From Bacteroidota bacterium (GTDB lineage: Bacteria > Bacteroidota > Bacteroidia > Bacteroidales > B39-G9), in the NCBI GenBank assembly GCA_015222055.1, contig JADFUR010000080.1:1-33088 (forward strand): a stretch of DNA of 33,088 nt. The letters are read 5' to 3'. This document shows, one piece after another, positions 1 to 7,770 of the stretch. How positions within the stretch are numbered: the stretch's first letter is position 1; every line of letters starts with the position of its first letter. The notes under the pieces were generated by a model. That model was not told where the DNA came from. It ran no database searches and was given only the letters and a program-made list of their open reading frames with translations. Both the position numbers and the translations under genes were made by a program.

Positions 1-292
1 AAAAAGTTTATTGGAAATAAAAAAAAACTAACAAATATCATATAAATATTTTTTTTAAGTCAAAACGATGGGAAATTAGAATAAAAATGCTTTATTGTTT
101 TAATTTAGTCTAAATAAATTCGATAACATGAAATTTATCATATAAAAGTATTTCAAATATCATTTTTATTATTCAAATAAACAGATATTTTTATTTTTAA
201 ATAAAACATACAGTTTTGCAATGATTGTTTTATTTATTAACAATTTTATTTAATTAAAAATTAATTATTAATTTAAAAATTTAAAAAAAACA
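1..292. other. AT-rich non-coding leader upstream of the formate channel gene
   Basis: No reading frame with protein-like composition is visible on either strand. The stretch is almost entirely A and T. A weak match to the Bacteroidota -7 box, CAGTTTTG against TAnnTTTG, lies near 211-218, about 75 bases before the channel start. It is one base off consensus, so it is not called as a promoter. No strong hairpin was seen. Confidence 0.5.
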
Positions 293-1141
293 ATGAAAAA
301 TTTTTTAACACCACAAGAGTTAGCAAAATCGTTTGTAGCCGTAGGCGAAGCAAAAGCAAAAAATTCAGCTATAAAATTATTTGTATTAGGAATTTTAGCT
401 GGATGTTTTATCGGCTTTGCCGCACATTTAGCAACCGTAGTTGGCACAGGTTGGACCATTGGAGGAGCACCTGCTCTATTTGGATTAAAAAAATTCTTTA
501 TAGGAGCTGTCTTCAGCACAGGTTTGATGTTGGTTATTATTCCAGGGTCAGAACTTTTCACAGGGAATAACTTAATGTCTATAGCACTTTTAAACCACAA
601 TATTTCACTTGGTAAATTATTACGCAACTGGGGTATCGTTTTTGTTGGAAACTTTGTGGGATCAATTTTCCTTGCATGGATGTTTGCACGCATGTCAGGT
701 TTAACTAATGGACCAATTGGTGGTACAGCGATTGCAATTGCAGCCGGAAAAGTATCAGCTATTGACGGACATAACCTACAGTTTTTCTTTAGAGCTATTG
801 GTTGTAACTGGTTAGTTTGTTTAGCCGTAATGATGGCAGCAGCTGCACAAGACATTGGCGGTAAAATTCTTGCAATTTTTTTCCCAATCATGGCTTTCGT
901 AACATCAGGCTTTGAGCACATTGTTGCAAACATGTATTTTATTCCTGCCGGTATTTTTTCAAAACATTTTGACAAAGCCATTGAAGCATCAGGAAAAACT
1001 CCTGAAGTATTAGCAGGATTAAATTGGGAAGCTATGATTACTCAAAACTTCATTACTGTTACCTTAGGTAATATTGTTGGAGGTGCGGTATTCTGTGGAT
1101 GTGTTTATTGGTGGATATACGTGAAAGAAACTAAAAAATAA
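293..1141 (+). CDS. focA: Formate/nitrite transporter, FocA/NirC family
   Basis: A 282-residue integral membrane protein of the FNT family, which forms pentameric aquaporin-like channels for small monovalent anions such as formate, nitrite and hydrosulfide. After a soluble N-terminal helix (about 1-30) there are six hydrophobic segments. The gly-rich stretches GFAAHLATVVG and FVGSIFLAWMFARMSG and the second-half motif NMYFIPAGI are typical of the family, and the length is the usual one. The ATG at 293 follows an A-rich stretch and begins MKNFLTPQELA, like known FocA starts. The formate dehydrogenase genes begin 63 bases downstream on the same strand, which makes formate the likely substrate rather than nitrite; this is inferred from context. 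A hairpin between the two genes suggests that expression can be uncoupled. Confidence 0.93.
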   Translation: MKNFLTPQELAKSFVAVGEAKAKNSAIKLFVLGILAGCFIGFAAHLATVVGTGWTIGGAPALFGLKKFFIGAVFSTGLMLVIIPGSELFTGNNLMSIALLNHNISLGKLLRNWGIVFVGNFVGSIFLAWMFARMSGLTNGPIGGTAIAIAAGKVSAIDGHNLQFFFRAIGCNWLVCLAVMMAAAAQDIGGKILAIFFPIMAFVTSGFEHIVANMYFIPAGIFSKHFDKAIEASGKTPEVLAGLNWEAMITQNFITVTLGNIVGGAVFCGCVYWWIYVKETKK

Positions 1142-1150
1142 TTAACATTT

Positions 1151-1186
1151 ATAAAATAGCAATCTTTTTAAAGGTTGCTATTTTAT
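1151..1186 (+). terminator. Strong hairpin between focA and fdhF: terminator or attenuator
   Basis: The arms 1151-1162 (ATAAAATAGCAA) and 1175-1186 pair perfectly over 12 bases. The inner bases extend the stem to about 17 pairs with a two-base loop, and an AT-rich tail with runs of T follows. It lies in the 63-base gap between two co-directional genes. It can act as a terminator for focA or as partial attenuation or an mRNA-processing site within one operon. The arms are rich in A and T, so either strand could be read. Confidence 0.7.
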
Positions 1187-1204
1187 TTTAAAAACTATTC
1201 TAAC

Positions 1205-3250
1205 ATGATAAAAAAAACATTAACCTCCTGTATTTACTGTGGATGTGGCTGTGGCATGTATTTAGTTTCTGACGGAAATAAACTAATCGGCACAGAACCA
1301 AGTGAAAATCATCCTGTGACACAAGGTTCATTATGTGTTAAAGGATGGAATGCTCACGAATTTGTTAATAAAAAAAGTAGATTAACACATCCGTTAATTA
1401 AAAAAAACGGAAAATTCAGAAAAGCATCTTGGGATGAAGCTTATAAACTAATAGCTGACAAATTCCAAACAGCTCAAAAGGAACACGGAAACGATTCTGT
1501 AGCCTTTTTTAGTTCTGCTAAAACATCGAACGAAGAAAATTATTTGATGATGAAGTTGTCTAGAGCTGTTTTCAAAACAAATAATGTTGACCATTGTGCT
1601 CGTTTATGTCATGCATCTACAGTAGCAGGACTTGCAGCAACTTTTGGTTCCGGAGCAATGACAAACTCAATTGAGGAATTTGAAAGAGCTGACTGTTTTT
1701 TTATCATTGGTTCTGACACAACTTCACAACACCCTTTAATTGGCTCACGAATTATTACATCGATAAAAGAACGTGGAGCTAAGCTACTATTAATGGATCC
1801 TCGTAAAATACATCTTTCAGAGATGGCTACAGTTCATGCTCAACAAAAAAACGGAACTGACGTTGCCCTTTTAAATGGATTGATGCATATTATTATTAGA
1901 GAAGGATTAGAAGATAAAAAATATATAAAAGACCGAACTGAGAATTATAACGAATTAAAAGAATTAGTAAAAGATTATAATCCTCAATATGTATCAAAAA
2001 TTACAGGCGTATCCGAAGACAAATTAGTTGAGATTGCAAAAATTTATGCAACAACCCGTAAGGCAATGATTGTTTATTCAATGGGAATAACTCAACACAC
2101 TACAGGAACCGACAATGTAAAATCATGTGCAAATATTGCAATGTTAACAGGTCATGTAGGTATCGAATGTGCAGGTGTAAATCCTTTAAGAGGACAAAGC
2201 AATGTGCAGGGTGCTTGTGATATGGGAGCTTTACCAAATTGCTATACAAGCTACCAAAAAGTAACTGACGAAAATGCAAGAAAAAAATTTGAAAAAGCAT
2301 GGGGTGTTAAAAATCTACCGGGAGAAGTAGGTTTAACAGTTACTGAAGTTGTTGATGGATTGGGTACCGGCAAAGTTCAAGCTTTATATATTATGGGAGA
2401 AAATCCTGTTGTTAGTGATCCTAATCAAAATCATGTTATTGAATGTTTAGAAAAAGCAAAATTTCTTGTTGTTCAAGATATTTTCTTAACTCCAACCGCC
2501 GAATATGCTGATGTTGTTTTACCTGCTGCAAGTTATGCCGAAAAAGATGGCACAATAACTAACACAGAAAGAAGGTGTGAAAAAATGAGAAAAGCAATTG
2601 ATGCACCTGGAGAAGCAAAACCCGACTGGTTAATACTTGGAGAATTCGCAAAAGCTTGCGGATACAACAAGATGTTATATAAAGGTCCGAAAGAAATCAT
2701 GGACGAAATAACTACTGTTTCTCCTCATTATGCAGGAATGAAATATAGCAGATTAGAACCATTTGGTCTTTCATGGCCTTGTCTTAACGACAAGCATCCC
2801 GGCACAAAATATCTGCATAAAGACAAATTCGCAAAAGGCAAAGGTACATTTATGCCAAGACCATATATAGCACCTAACGAACTTCCTGACGAAGAGTATA
2901 ATTTTTTACTCTCTACAGGTAGAATATACTGGCATTTCCACACGAGAACAATGTCTGGACTTACAACTACATTAGAACGCGAAGCTCCTGTACCTTATGT
3001 TGAAATCAACCCTGTTGACGCAAGAGCATTAGGCGTGAGAAATGGCGGAAAATTAAAAGTTACATCTCGCAGAGGCTCTGTTGAATTAATTGCTACTGTT
3101 ACTGATAAGGTTTGTGTAAAATCATGTTTTATACCTTTCCATTACATTGAAGGCTCTGCAAATATTTTAACAAATAATGCTATTGATCCGGTTGCAAAAA
3201 TACCTGAATACAAAGTATGTGCTGTTAAAATTGAAAGGGTTTCACAATAA
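1205..3250 (+). CDS. fdhF: Formate dehydrogenase, catalytic molybdopterin subunit (cysteine type)
   Basis: A 681-residue member of the molybdopterin oxidoreductase family, close to the FdhF type, oxidising formate to CO2. Seen in the sequence: an N-terminal [4Fe-4S] motif with C9, C12, C16 and C44; the active-site segment CARLCHASTVAGL, in which C135 takes the place of selenocysteine and H136 follows it; the NPLRGQSNVQGACDMG motif with the conserved arginine near residue 329; the GENPVVSDPN cofactor motif; and a C-terminal dinucleotide-binding domain beginning near RIYWHFHTRTMSG. There is no in-frame TGA, so no selenium is needed. An upstream ATG at 1175 lies inside the intergenic hairpin and would add ten residues not seen in the family, so the ATG at 1205 is preferred. 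There is no twin-arginine signal, so the enzyme is cytoplasmic. Two electron-transfer genes follow at 26 and 5 bases, indicating one complex. Confidence 0.92.
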   Translation: MIKKTLTSCIYCGCGCGMYLVSDGNKLIGTEPSENHPVTQGSLCVKGWNAHEFVNKKSRLTHPLIKKNGKFRKASWDEAYKLIADKFQTAQKEHGNDSVAFFSSAKTSNEENYLMMKLSRAVFKTNNVDHCARLCHASTVAGLAATFGSGAMTNSIEEFERADCFFIIGSDTTSQHPLIGSRIITSIKERGAKLLLMDPRKIHLSEMATVHAQQKNGTDVALLNGLMHIIIREGLEDKKYIKDRTENYNELKELVKDYNPQYVSKITGVSEDKLVEIAKIYATTRKAMIVYSMGITQHTTGTDNVKSCANIAMLTGHVGIECAGVNPLRGQSNVQGACDMGALPNCYTSYQKVTDENARKKFEKAWGVKNLPGEVGLTVTEVVDGLGTGKVQALYIMGENPVVSDPNQNHVIECLEKAKFLVVQDIFLTPTAEYADVVLPAASYAEKDGTITNTERRCEKMRKAIDAPGEAKPDWLILGEFAKACGYNKMLYKGPKEIMDEITTVSPHYAGMKYSRLEPFGLSWPCLNDKHPGTKYLHKDKFAKGKGTFMPRPYIAPNELPDEEYNFLLSTGRIYWHFHTRTMSGLTTTLEREAPVPYVEINPVDARALGVRNGGKLKVTSRRGSVELIATVTDKVCVKSCFIPFHYIEGSANILTNNAIDPVAKIPEYKVCAVKIERVSQ

Positions 3251-3276
3251 TAATCAAACAATAAAAAAACAGGATT

Positions 3277-4335
3277 ATGACTAAAAAAGTAATAAATAAA
3301 AGTGATATCAGCAAACTCCTTATAGACGCAAACAACGAATATAACGTTTATGTGCCAATGGAGCATATAGGAGGTGATGTTCTTTTTTCGGCTCTTTCAA
3401 AAGAAAAAAATTCTCTTGAAGAAGATGTTAAAAGAATAAACCTTGCTTCTGAAAAAACTTTTAATTCTCCAAAAGAAATATTCTATCCTCAACTTGAAAC
3501 AATGATGGAATATAATGATAAGGGAGAAATAAAAGAAACAGTTGAAAGCTCAAAAAAATTAGTCTTTGGTGTTAGACCCTGTGATTTTCATGCGATTGCA
3601 CATCAAGATAATTTTTTCTCTAAAAATTATGAAGATAAATATTATTTATCGAGAAGAGAAAACAGCTTAATTGTTATTATTGGCTGTAACACACCACCTA
3701 GACCGGAGGCTTGTTTTTGCACATCAGTAGGAACCGGACCATTTTTAACTGAAGGGTTTGACATTCAACTAGTTGATTTAGATGATTATTATCTAGTTGA
3801 AATTGGAAACGAGAAAGGTGCTGATTTTATAAAAAAACATGAAAAATATTTTTCAGATCCATACAGAGACGAAATAAAACATGCTGAGAGAAAAAAATTA
3901 GAAGCTGAAGAAAAAATTAACTTAAAAGTTAATTTTAATAAGGCTCTGCAAATAATGAAAACAGAAGAAATACCTCAAGACAATTTAGAAAGAATTGCTG
4001 AACGTTGTATTGAGTGTGGTGCTTGTGTTTATGTTTGTCCTACTTGCACTTGTTTCGATGTTTTTGATGACGTGAAATGCGGCGAAGGTGTAAGGTGCAG
4101 AATTTGGGATACCTGTGTATTTTCTGGCTATACTAGAGAAGCAAGCGGACATAATCCGGGAGCTAAAAAAGAATTTAGAGCAGCAAGAAGATATGAACAT
4201 AAACTAAAATATGATACTCTCGAGACAGGAATTAGCGGATGTATTGGCTGTGGAAGATGTTTACACAGTTGCCCGGTTGATATTGGAATGTCTAATTTTA
4301 TTAAAGAAATAACTACTAATCAAAAATATCATTAA
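3277..4335 (+). CDS. Iron-sulfur electron-transfer subunit, AsrA / sulfhydrogenase beta (HydB) type
   Basis: A 352-residue soluble protein resembling anaerobic sulfite reductase subunit A and the beta subunit of archaeal sulfhydrogenases. The N-terminal half has the family motifs VFGVRPCDFHAI and, further on, CNTPPRPEACFCTSVGTGP, which hold extra cysteines. The C-terminal third carries two ferredoxin-type [4Fe-4S] motifs, CIECGACVYVCP (near residues 244-255) and CIGCGRCLHSCP (near 325-336). It follows fdhF by 26 bases and precedes the flavoprotein gene by 5 bases. The inferred role is to relay electrons between the formate dehydrogenase and the flavoprotein. No sulfite reductase siroheme subunit (AsrC) and no hydrogenase subunit is present, so the Asr and Hyd names describe ancestry and not activity. 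Confidence 0.88.
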   Translation: MTKKVINKSDISKLLIDANNEYNVYVPMEHIGGDVLFSALSKEKNSLEEDVKRINLASEKTFNSPKEIFYPQLETMMEYNDKGEIKETVESSKKLVFGVRPCDFHAIAHQDNFFSKNYEDKYYLSRRENSLIVIIGCNTPPRPEACFCTSVGTGPFLTEGFDIQLVDLDDYYLVEIGNEKGADFIKKHEKYFSDPYRDEIKHAERKKLEAEEKINLKVNFNKALQIMKTEEIPQDNLERIAERCIECGACVYVCPTCTCFDVFDDVKCGEGVRCRIWDTCVFSGYTREASGHNPGAKKEFRAARRYEHKLKYDTLETGISGCIGCGRCLHSCPVDIGMSNFIKEITTNQKYH

Positions 4336-4340
4336 TAATT

Positions 4341-5180
4341 ATGAAAAACGATTATATCCCATATCCGGCAGTTATTGAATCTATAATAACAGAAAGTTTT
4401 GATACTAAAACTTTTAGAGTAAAATTTACAGACAAAAAAATTGCCGACAATTTTTCTTATGTACAAGGGCAGTTTATGCAAATCTCATTAATGGGTACAG
4501 GAGAAGCTCCTATTTCTATAAGTTCATCTCCATCGAGAAAAGGCTTTTTAGAATTTAGTATTAGATCTGTAGGAAAATTAACAAAAAAAATTCATGAACT
4601 AAAGGTTCGCGAAAAAATGTTCATTAGAGGACCTTATGGAAAAGGACATTTCCCTTTTGAAGAAATAAAAGGCAAAAATCTTATCTTCGTAGCAGGAGGT
4701 ATAGGACTTCCTCCATTAAGAAGTCTCATTAACCTTATTATGGATAATAGAAAAGATTTTGAAAATGTTAAAATTCTTTATGGTTGTAAAACAGCTGATG
4801 AATTTTGTTTTAAAGACGAACTAAAAGCATGGAACAAAATACCAAATACTGAAGTTCTTTTAACTGTTGACAAAAAAACTGATGATTGGACAGGCAGAGT
4901 TGGCGTTGTAACAGAATTATGGAAAGATGCCGATATTAAGTCGGACAATGCTGTAGCTTTTCTTTGCGGACCTCCTATTATGATAAAATTTGTTGTTCAA
5001 AAACTTGAAGGCTCGGGCTTTAGCGATAAAAATATTATTATGACACTTGAAAGACATATGAAATGTGGAATAGGTAAATGTGGTCATTGTAATGTTGGAG
5101 ACAAATTCATTTGTGTTGATGGTCCTGTTTTCACATGTGCTGAAGTAAAAAAATTTCCTAAAAAAGACGGGGCAATGTAA
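4341..5180 (+). CDS. FAD/NAD(P)-binding oxidoreductase subunit, AsrB / sulfhydrogenase gamma (HydG) type
   Basis: A 279-residue ferredoxin-NADP reductase-like protein. The N-terminal beta-barrel ends in APISISSSPSR, the flavin-binding motif that replaces RxYS in the AsrB, HydG and PyrK group. The NAD(P)-binding fold has GGIGLPPLRSL near residues 119-129 and CGPPIMIKF further on. The C-terminus holds a PyrK-like cysteine set (C-x4-C-x2-C, then a fourth cysteine) expected to bind [2Fe-2S]. Lying directly behind the AsrA-like gene in the same operon, it is the likely site where formate-derived electrons meet NAD(P), or the reverse for CO2 reduction. Which nucleotide is used cannot be told from the sequence. 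A clear terminator follows. Confidence 0.88.
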   Translation: MKNDYIPYPAVIESIITESFDTKTFRVKFTDKKIADNFSYVQGQFMQISLMGTGEAPISISSSPSRKGFLEFSIRSVGKLTKKIHELKVREKMFIRGPYGKGHFPFEEIKGKNLIFVAGGIGLPPLRSLINLIMDNRKDFENVKILYGCKTADEFCFKDELKAWNKIPNTEVLLTVDKKTDDWTGRVGVVTELWKDADIKSDNAVAFLCGPPIMIKFVVQKLEGSGFSDKNIIMTLERHMKCGIGKCGHCNVGDKFICVDGPVFTCAEVKKFPKKDGAM

Positions 5181-5204
5181 TTTCATAAAATTACTAATTA
5201 AGGA

Positions 5205-5238
5205 AACCTGCCAAATTGGAAATTGTCAGGTTTTTTTT
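5205..5238 (+). terminator. Rho-independent terminator of the formate dehydrogenase operon
   Basis: AACCTGCCAA (5205-5214) pairs with TTGTCAGGTT (5223-5232) with one mismatch around an eight-base loop. A run of eight T residues follows (5231-5238). It lies 25 bases after the stop codon of the AsrB-like gene. Confidence 0.88.
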
Positions 5239-5317
5239 ATATAAATATTCGTAATTTATTCTCCCCTTATTTTTTGTAAATCCTCAAAAAATTAATGCTT
5301 ACTATAAATAACTACTC

Positions 5318-5393
5318 TTGAGTATTTGCAATCCGAAAGTTATTAAAATACTCAAATATTAATAAGCTACTGATTACAAATCCGTAGTAGCTT
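5318..5393. repeat. REP-like double-hairpin element, copy A
   Basis: Two adjacent stem-loops. The first has perfect 10-base arms TTGAGTATTT (5318-5327) and AAATACTCAA (5346-5355). The second has 8-base arms AAGCTACT (5364-5371) and AGTAGCTT (5386-5393) around a loop with ATTACAAATCCG. The core 5324-5393 matches 7473-7538 over nearly its whole length, apart from a three-base insertion and scattered changes concentrated in the arms. Such GCAATCCG / ACAAATCCG hairpins are common in Bacteroidota and may be spread by REP-associated transposases. No transposase is present here, so that link is inference. Confidence 0.72.
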
Positions 5394-5419
5394 AAATTTT
5401 CTCAATTGACTAGATAAGG

Positions 5420-7222
5420 TTAATTGTCAATAATACTCATTTGTCTCATTAATAATGATGCATTCATTTTTTGTGTAACACCATCTTTCAATTTGTAATC
5501 AAAAAATATTTTCTCACCTTTTATCTCTACCTCAAAGCATTGATTTTTAACTTTATCAGGATGTTTCTTTTCAATATCGGCTAAATTCAAATCATGAGTG
5601 GCAATTAAACCAACTCCATTTAATTTAATAAGTTTTTCTATAAATATACGAGAACCTGTTTCTTTATCTTTAGAGTTTGTGCCTTTAAGTAGTTCGTCGA
5701 GTATGATAAAATTAATTTGCCCCAGAGTAAGTTTATCTATAATAGTTTTTAGGCGCTTCAGTTCTGCATAAAAATACGACTCGTTTTTTTGTAAAGAATC
5801 TGTTGTTCTCATGCTTGTAAAAATATCTGTTGGAAAAAATCGAAATTTTTTTGCACAAACCGGTGCTCCTGACATTGCCAGCACTAAATTAACACCAACT
5901 GTTCTTAAAAAGGTACTCTTGCCTGCCATATTTGCACCTGTAATCATAGCAAAATCACCTAAATTTTTTAAATTAAAATTGTTATTAACCCTAACAGATT
6001 TGTTAATTAAAGGATGTCCTAATTCTTTTGTTTCGAGTATAAATTTATGGTTTTCAATTTCAGGGAAAATATAATCAGGGTTATTAAATGCAAAACACCC
6101 TAAGCTTGATAAAGCATCAAACTCACTAATAATAAAAAACCATTTGGGCAACTCATCTTTAAATTTTATTTTCCATTTATCCATTCTTATTATGCATTGC
6201 AAACTCCATAAAAAGAAAAAATTTAAAATTGGTCCCACAAACATACTTAGATTATTATCGTAAGCTTTTGAAATTTTTGCCAATTTAGTAATATGATAAA
6301 AAGTTGTTTTATTATCTATTTTTAGAATCCTACTTAATTTTTTTAATTTTGGAGAAATAAAATTTTCATTATCTATCTCTTTAAGTAATTTACTATATTT
6401 TTTTAAAGTCTTTACTTTATCACCTAATTTTTGAAGTTTTCGTATTTTATTTTTGTTATAACCGACAATTATTATTTGAAAAAATAACGTAATTAATAAT
6501 AATTTATATGGAACTATTTGTAAAATTGAAAGAATTAACTGAATAAAAACAAGAAAAGGCCAAACAAAAAGCAAAATTCTGTATAATTTATTATGAAAGA
6601 GAATTAGCGGTTCGTTTAACCAATTTAAAATATTTTCTTTATCGGATTCCTTTTCTGAATATAAATTTCCAATTGCTTGGAAATTTTGTCTCCATTCAAT
6701 TTTGTTTTTTAATTCAGCTATTGCCTGTTGCCGAAGAATAAGTTCTTTTTTTTCTTTAAGAGGATTACTCAGATAATTTGCCAGAGTACTTTTGCCAATT
6801 ATTGTGCAAGTACGATTTAAATATTGAAAAATAGAGCTATTGCCAAAAATATCCAAATCGTATGTGTATGAATGATTTGGATTAATAAATTTTAATCCGC
6901 TATCAAAATTTTTACATTCGCCTGCTAATAAGTCTAATTCATTTTGGCAAATCTTTATTAATTCTTTTAAATATTTAGTCTCATTTAATAATTTTTCATT
7001 AGTGATTATTAAAAAAGTAAAAAGCAAAACGAAAACAAAAAATATTAAAATAACGAAAATTAAATTTGATGTTGTTAAAGCAAAATATTCTAATATTGCC
7101 CATCCAATGAAAACTGTTAATCTTAAAAAAGAAATAATTGTTAATACTCGTTTCTTGTTATTTAGCTTATTTAAATTACTATTCTTTATCTTTTCGTATA
7201 TTTCCTTTATATTTTTTTGCAT
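5420..7222 (-). CDS. Membrane-anchored MutS-family ATPase
   Basis: About 600 residues. The C-terminal third is a MutS-type ATPase domain: Walker A GANMAGKST near residue 428, Walker B FIILDELLKGTN near 505, and the following ATHDLNLA segment. The N-terminal part lacks the mismatch-recognition and connector domains of MutS1. It carries hydrophobic helices near residues 30-75 and 210-255 and a further one near 330, with coiled, charged linkers between. This matches a MutS-related membrane protein family widespread in Bacteroidota whose function is not established, so a mismatch-repair role should not be assumed. A TTG nine bases upstream could serve as start, but the ATG at 7222 is preferred; an excellent promoter lies just upstream. 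It is a single-gene unit pointing toward the formate operon. Confidence 0.85.
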   Translation of the reverse strand: MQKNIKEIYEKIKNSNLNKLNNKKRVLTIISFLRLTVFIGWAILEYFALTTSNLIFVILIFFVFVLLFTFLIITNEKLLNETKYLKELIKICQNELDLLAGECKNFDSGLKFINPNHSYTYDLDIFGNSSIFQYLNRTCTIIGKSTLANYLSNPLKEKKELILRQQAIAELKNKIEWRQNFQAIGNLYSEKESDKENILNWLNEPLILFHNKLYRILLFVWPFLVFIQLILSILQIVPYKLLLITLFFQIIIVGYNKNKIRKLQKLGDKVKTLKKYSKLLKEIDNENFISPKLKKLSRILKIDNKTTFYHITKLAKISKAYDNNLSMFVGPILNFFFLWSLQCIIRMDKWKIKFKDELPKWFFIISEFDALSSLGCFAFNNPDYIFPEIENHKFILETKELGHPLINKSVRVNNNFNLKNLGDFAMITGANMAGKSTFLRTVGVNLVLAMSGAPVCAKKFRFFPTDIFTSMRTTDSLQKNESYFYAELKRLKTIIDKLTLGQINFIILDELLKGTNSKDKETGSRIFIEKLIKLNGVGLIATHDLNLADIEKKHPDKVKNQCFEVEIKGEKIFFDYKLKDGVTQKMNASLLMRQMSIIDN

Positions 7223-7247
7223 AAAACACAATATTATTTTCTATTGT

Positions 7248-7276
7248 CAAAATTATCAATAATTATTTATAATCAA
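7248..7276 (-). promoter_or_regulatory. Bacteroidota-type promoter of the MutS-family gene
   Basis: On the minus strand TTG (7276-7274) is followed after 18 bases by TAATTTTG (7255-7248), a full match to the -7 consensus TAnnTTTG. The start codon at 7222 lies 25 bases further, giving a leader of about 20 bases. Confidence 0.65.
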
Positions 7277-7323
7277 TGTATATATGAATAATATAAAAAA
7301 AGATGCCTTTCGTTTTAATATAG

Positions 7324-7458
7324 TTCTTATTTAAATTTTCTAATAAAGAGGATTCTCATAAATTAATTGGCAAACAAATTATTAAGCTTAGAATTAGTAA
7401 AGGGATGAGCCAATCGGATGTTGCAAGTGCAAGTTTTAAAAACTGGCAAAATATTTAA
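7324..7458 (+). pseudogene. Remnant of a helix-turn-helix (XRE-type) regulator
   Basis: Frame 7324-7458 between stop codons reads FLFKFSNKEDSH followed by LIGKQIIKLRISKGMSQSDV, which has the shape of the first two helices of an XRE/Cro DNA-binding domain (start of helix 1, then KGMSQSDVA). It breaks off after SDVASASFKNW and stops at 7456, just before REP-like copy B. There is no start codon in a sensible place; the only in-frame ATG lies within the motif. It looks like a truncated or recombined gene end, and the protein would be too short to fold. The call rests on motif shape only. Confidence 0.5.
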
Positions 7459-7461
7459 CAC

Positions 7462-7544
7462 AGCTCTTTCGGATTTGCAATCCGAAAGTTATTAAACTCA
7501 AATATTAACACGCTACTTATTACAAATCCGGACCAGCTTGAGCT
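7462..7544. repeat. REP-like double-hairpin element, copy B
   Basis: The first hairpin is a perfect 10-base stem CTTTCGGATT (7466-7475) with AATCCGAAAG (7479-7488) and a three-base loop. The second half again has ATTACAAATCCG (7519-7530), now enclosed by CTCAA (7497-7501) and TTGAG (7538-7542). Outer arms AGCTC (7462-7466) and GAGCT (7540-7544) close the unit. The sequence aligns with copy A at 5324-5393, about 2.1 kb away across the MutS-family gene, in the same orientation. Confidence 0.72.
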
Positions 7545-7581
7545 ATACTTTTCAAAAACTTATAATCAAATTCAGTTTATT

Positions 7582-7715
7582 AGCTAACGTTGTTGTATAA
7601 ATAAAGTTGCGGTTTTGTCAGCGAGGAATTTCCGATGGAAATTCAGAAGTTGGCAAAAATGCAACTGCCTTTAATTAAGAACTAATTTAGCAATTTTTTT
7701 TATACAGTGTTGGCT
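7582..7715 (-). repeat. Long imperfect palindrome resembling an integron attC site
   Basis: Nested arms span 134 bases. The outer arms AGCTAACG...TATAAA (7582-7601) and TTTATACAGTGTTGGCT (7699-7715) pair imperfectly. The inner arms are AGTTGC (7605-7610) with GCAACT (7661-7666), TTTTGTCA (7613-7620) with TGGCAAAA (7651-7658), and GAATTTCC (7626-7633) with GGAAATTC (7637-7644). Unpaired bases between the blocks give the bulged cruciform typical of attC sites. Read on the minus strand it runs from AGCCAAC to GTTAGCT and lies directly behind the orphan gene 7771-8160, where a cassette recombination site belongs. The end boxes differ at one position from the classical RYYYAAC/GTTRRRY. A MITE or other mobile palindrome is the alternative. 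Confidence 0.5.
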
Positions 7716-7770
7716 GTAGTTTTATTCGAAAATAGCCGTTTGATTTTTATAAATAATATCTTGTTTATTT

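Noticed and set aside
268-981. A 237-codon open frame on the minus strand opposite focA
   Set aside because: It lies wholly antisense to a clear FNT channel and its composition is low in protein-like patterning; it is a shadow of the real gene.
1175-1204. Upstream start for the formate dehydrogenase
   Set aside because: The ATG at 1175 is inside the right arm of a strong hairpin, and the added residues have no counterpart in the family. The ATG at 1205 gives the usual N-terminus.
1205-3250. Selenoprotein or nitrate reductase
   Set aside because: The active site is CARLCH with cysteine and no in-frame TGA. The neighbouring FocA, the NPLRGQSNVQGACDMG motif and the AsrA/B-like partners favour formate dehydrogenase over nitrate reductase.
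3277-5180. Anaerobic sulfite reductase operon
   Set aside because: Subunits like AsrA and AsrB are present, but no AsrC (siroheme subunit) is; a formate dehydrogenase takes its place.
5318-5393. Terminator of the MutS-family gene
   Set aside because: The hairpins lie near its stop codon and may act so, but no T-run follows on the minus strand and a second copy exists at 7462-7544, so a repeat element is the better description.
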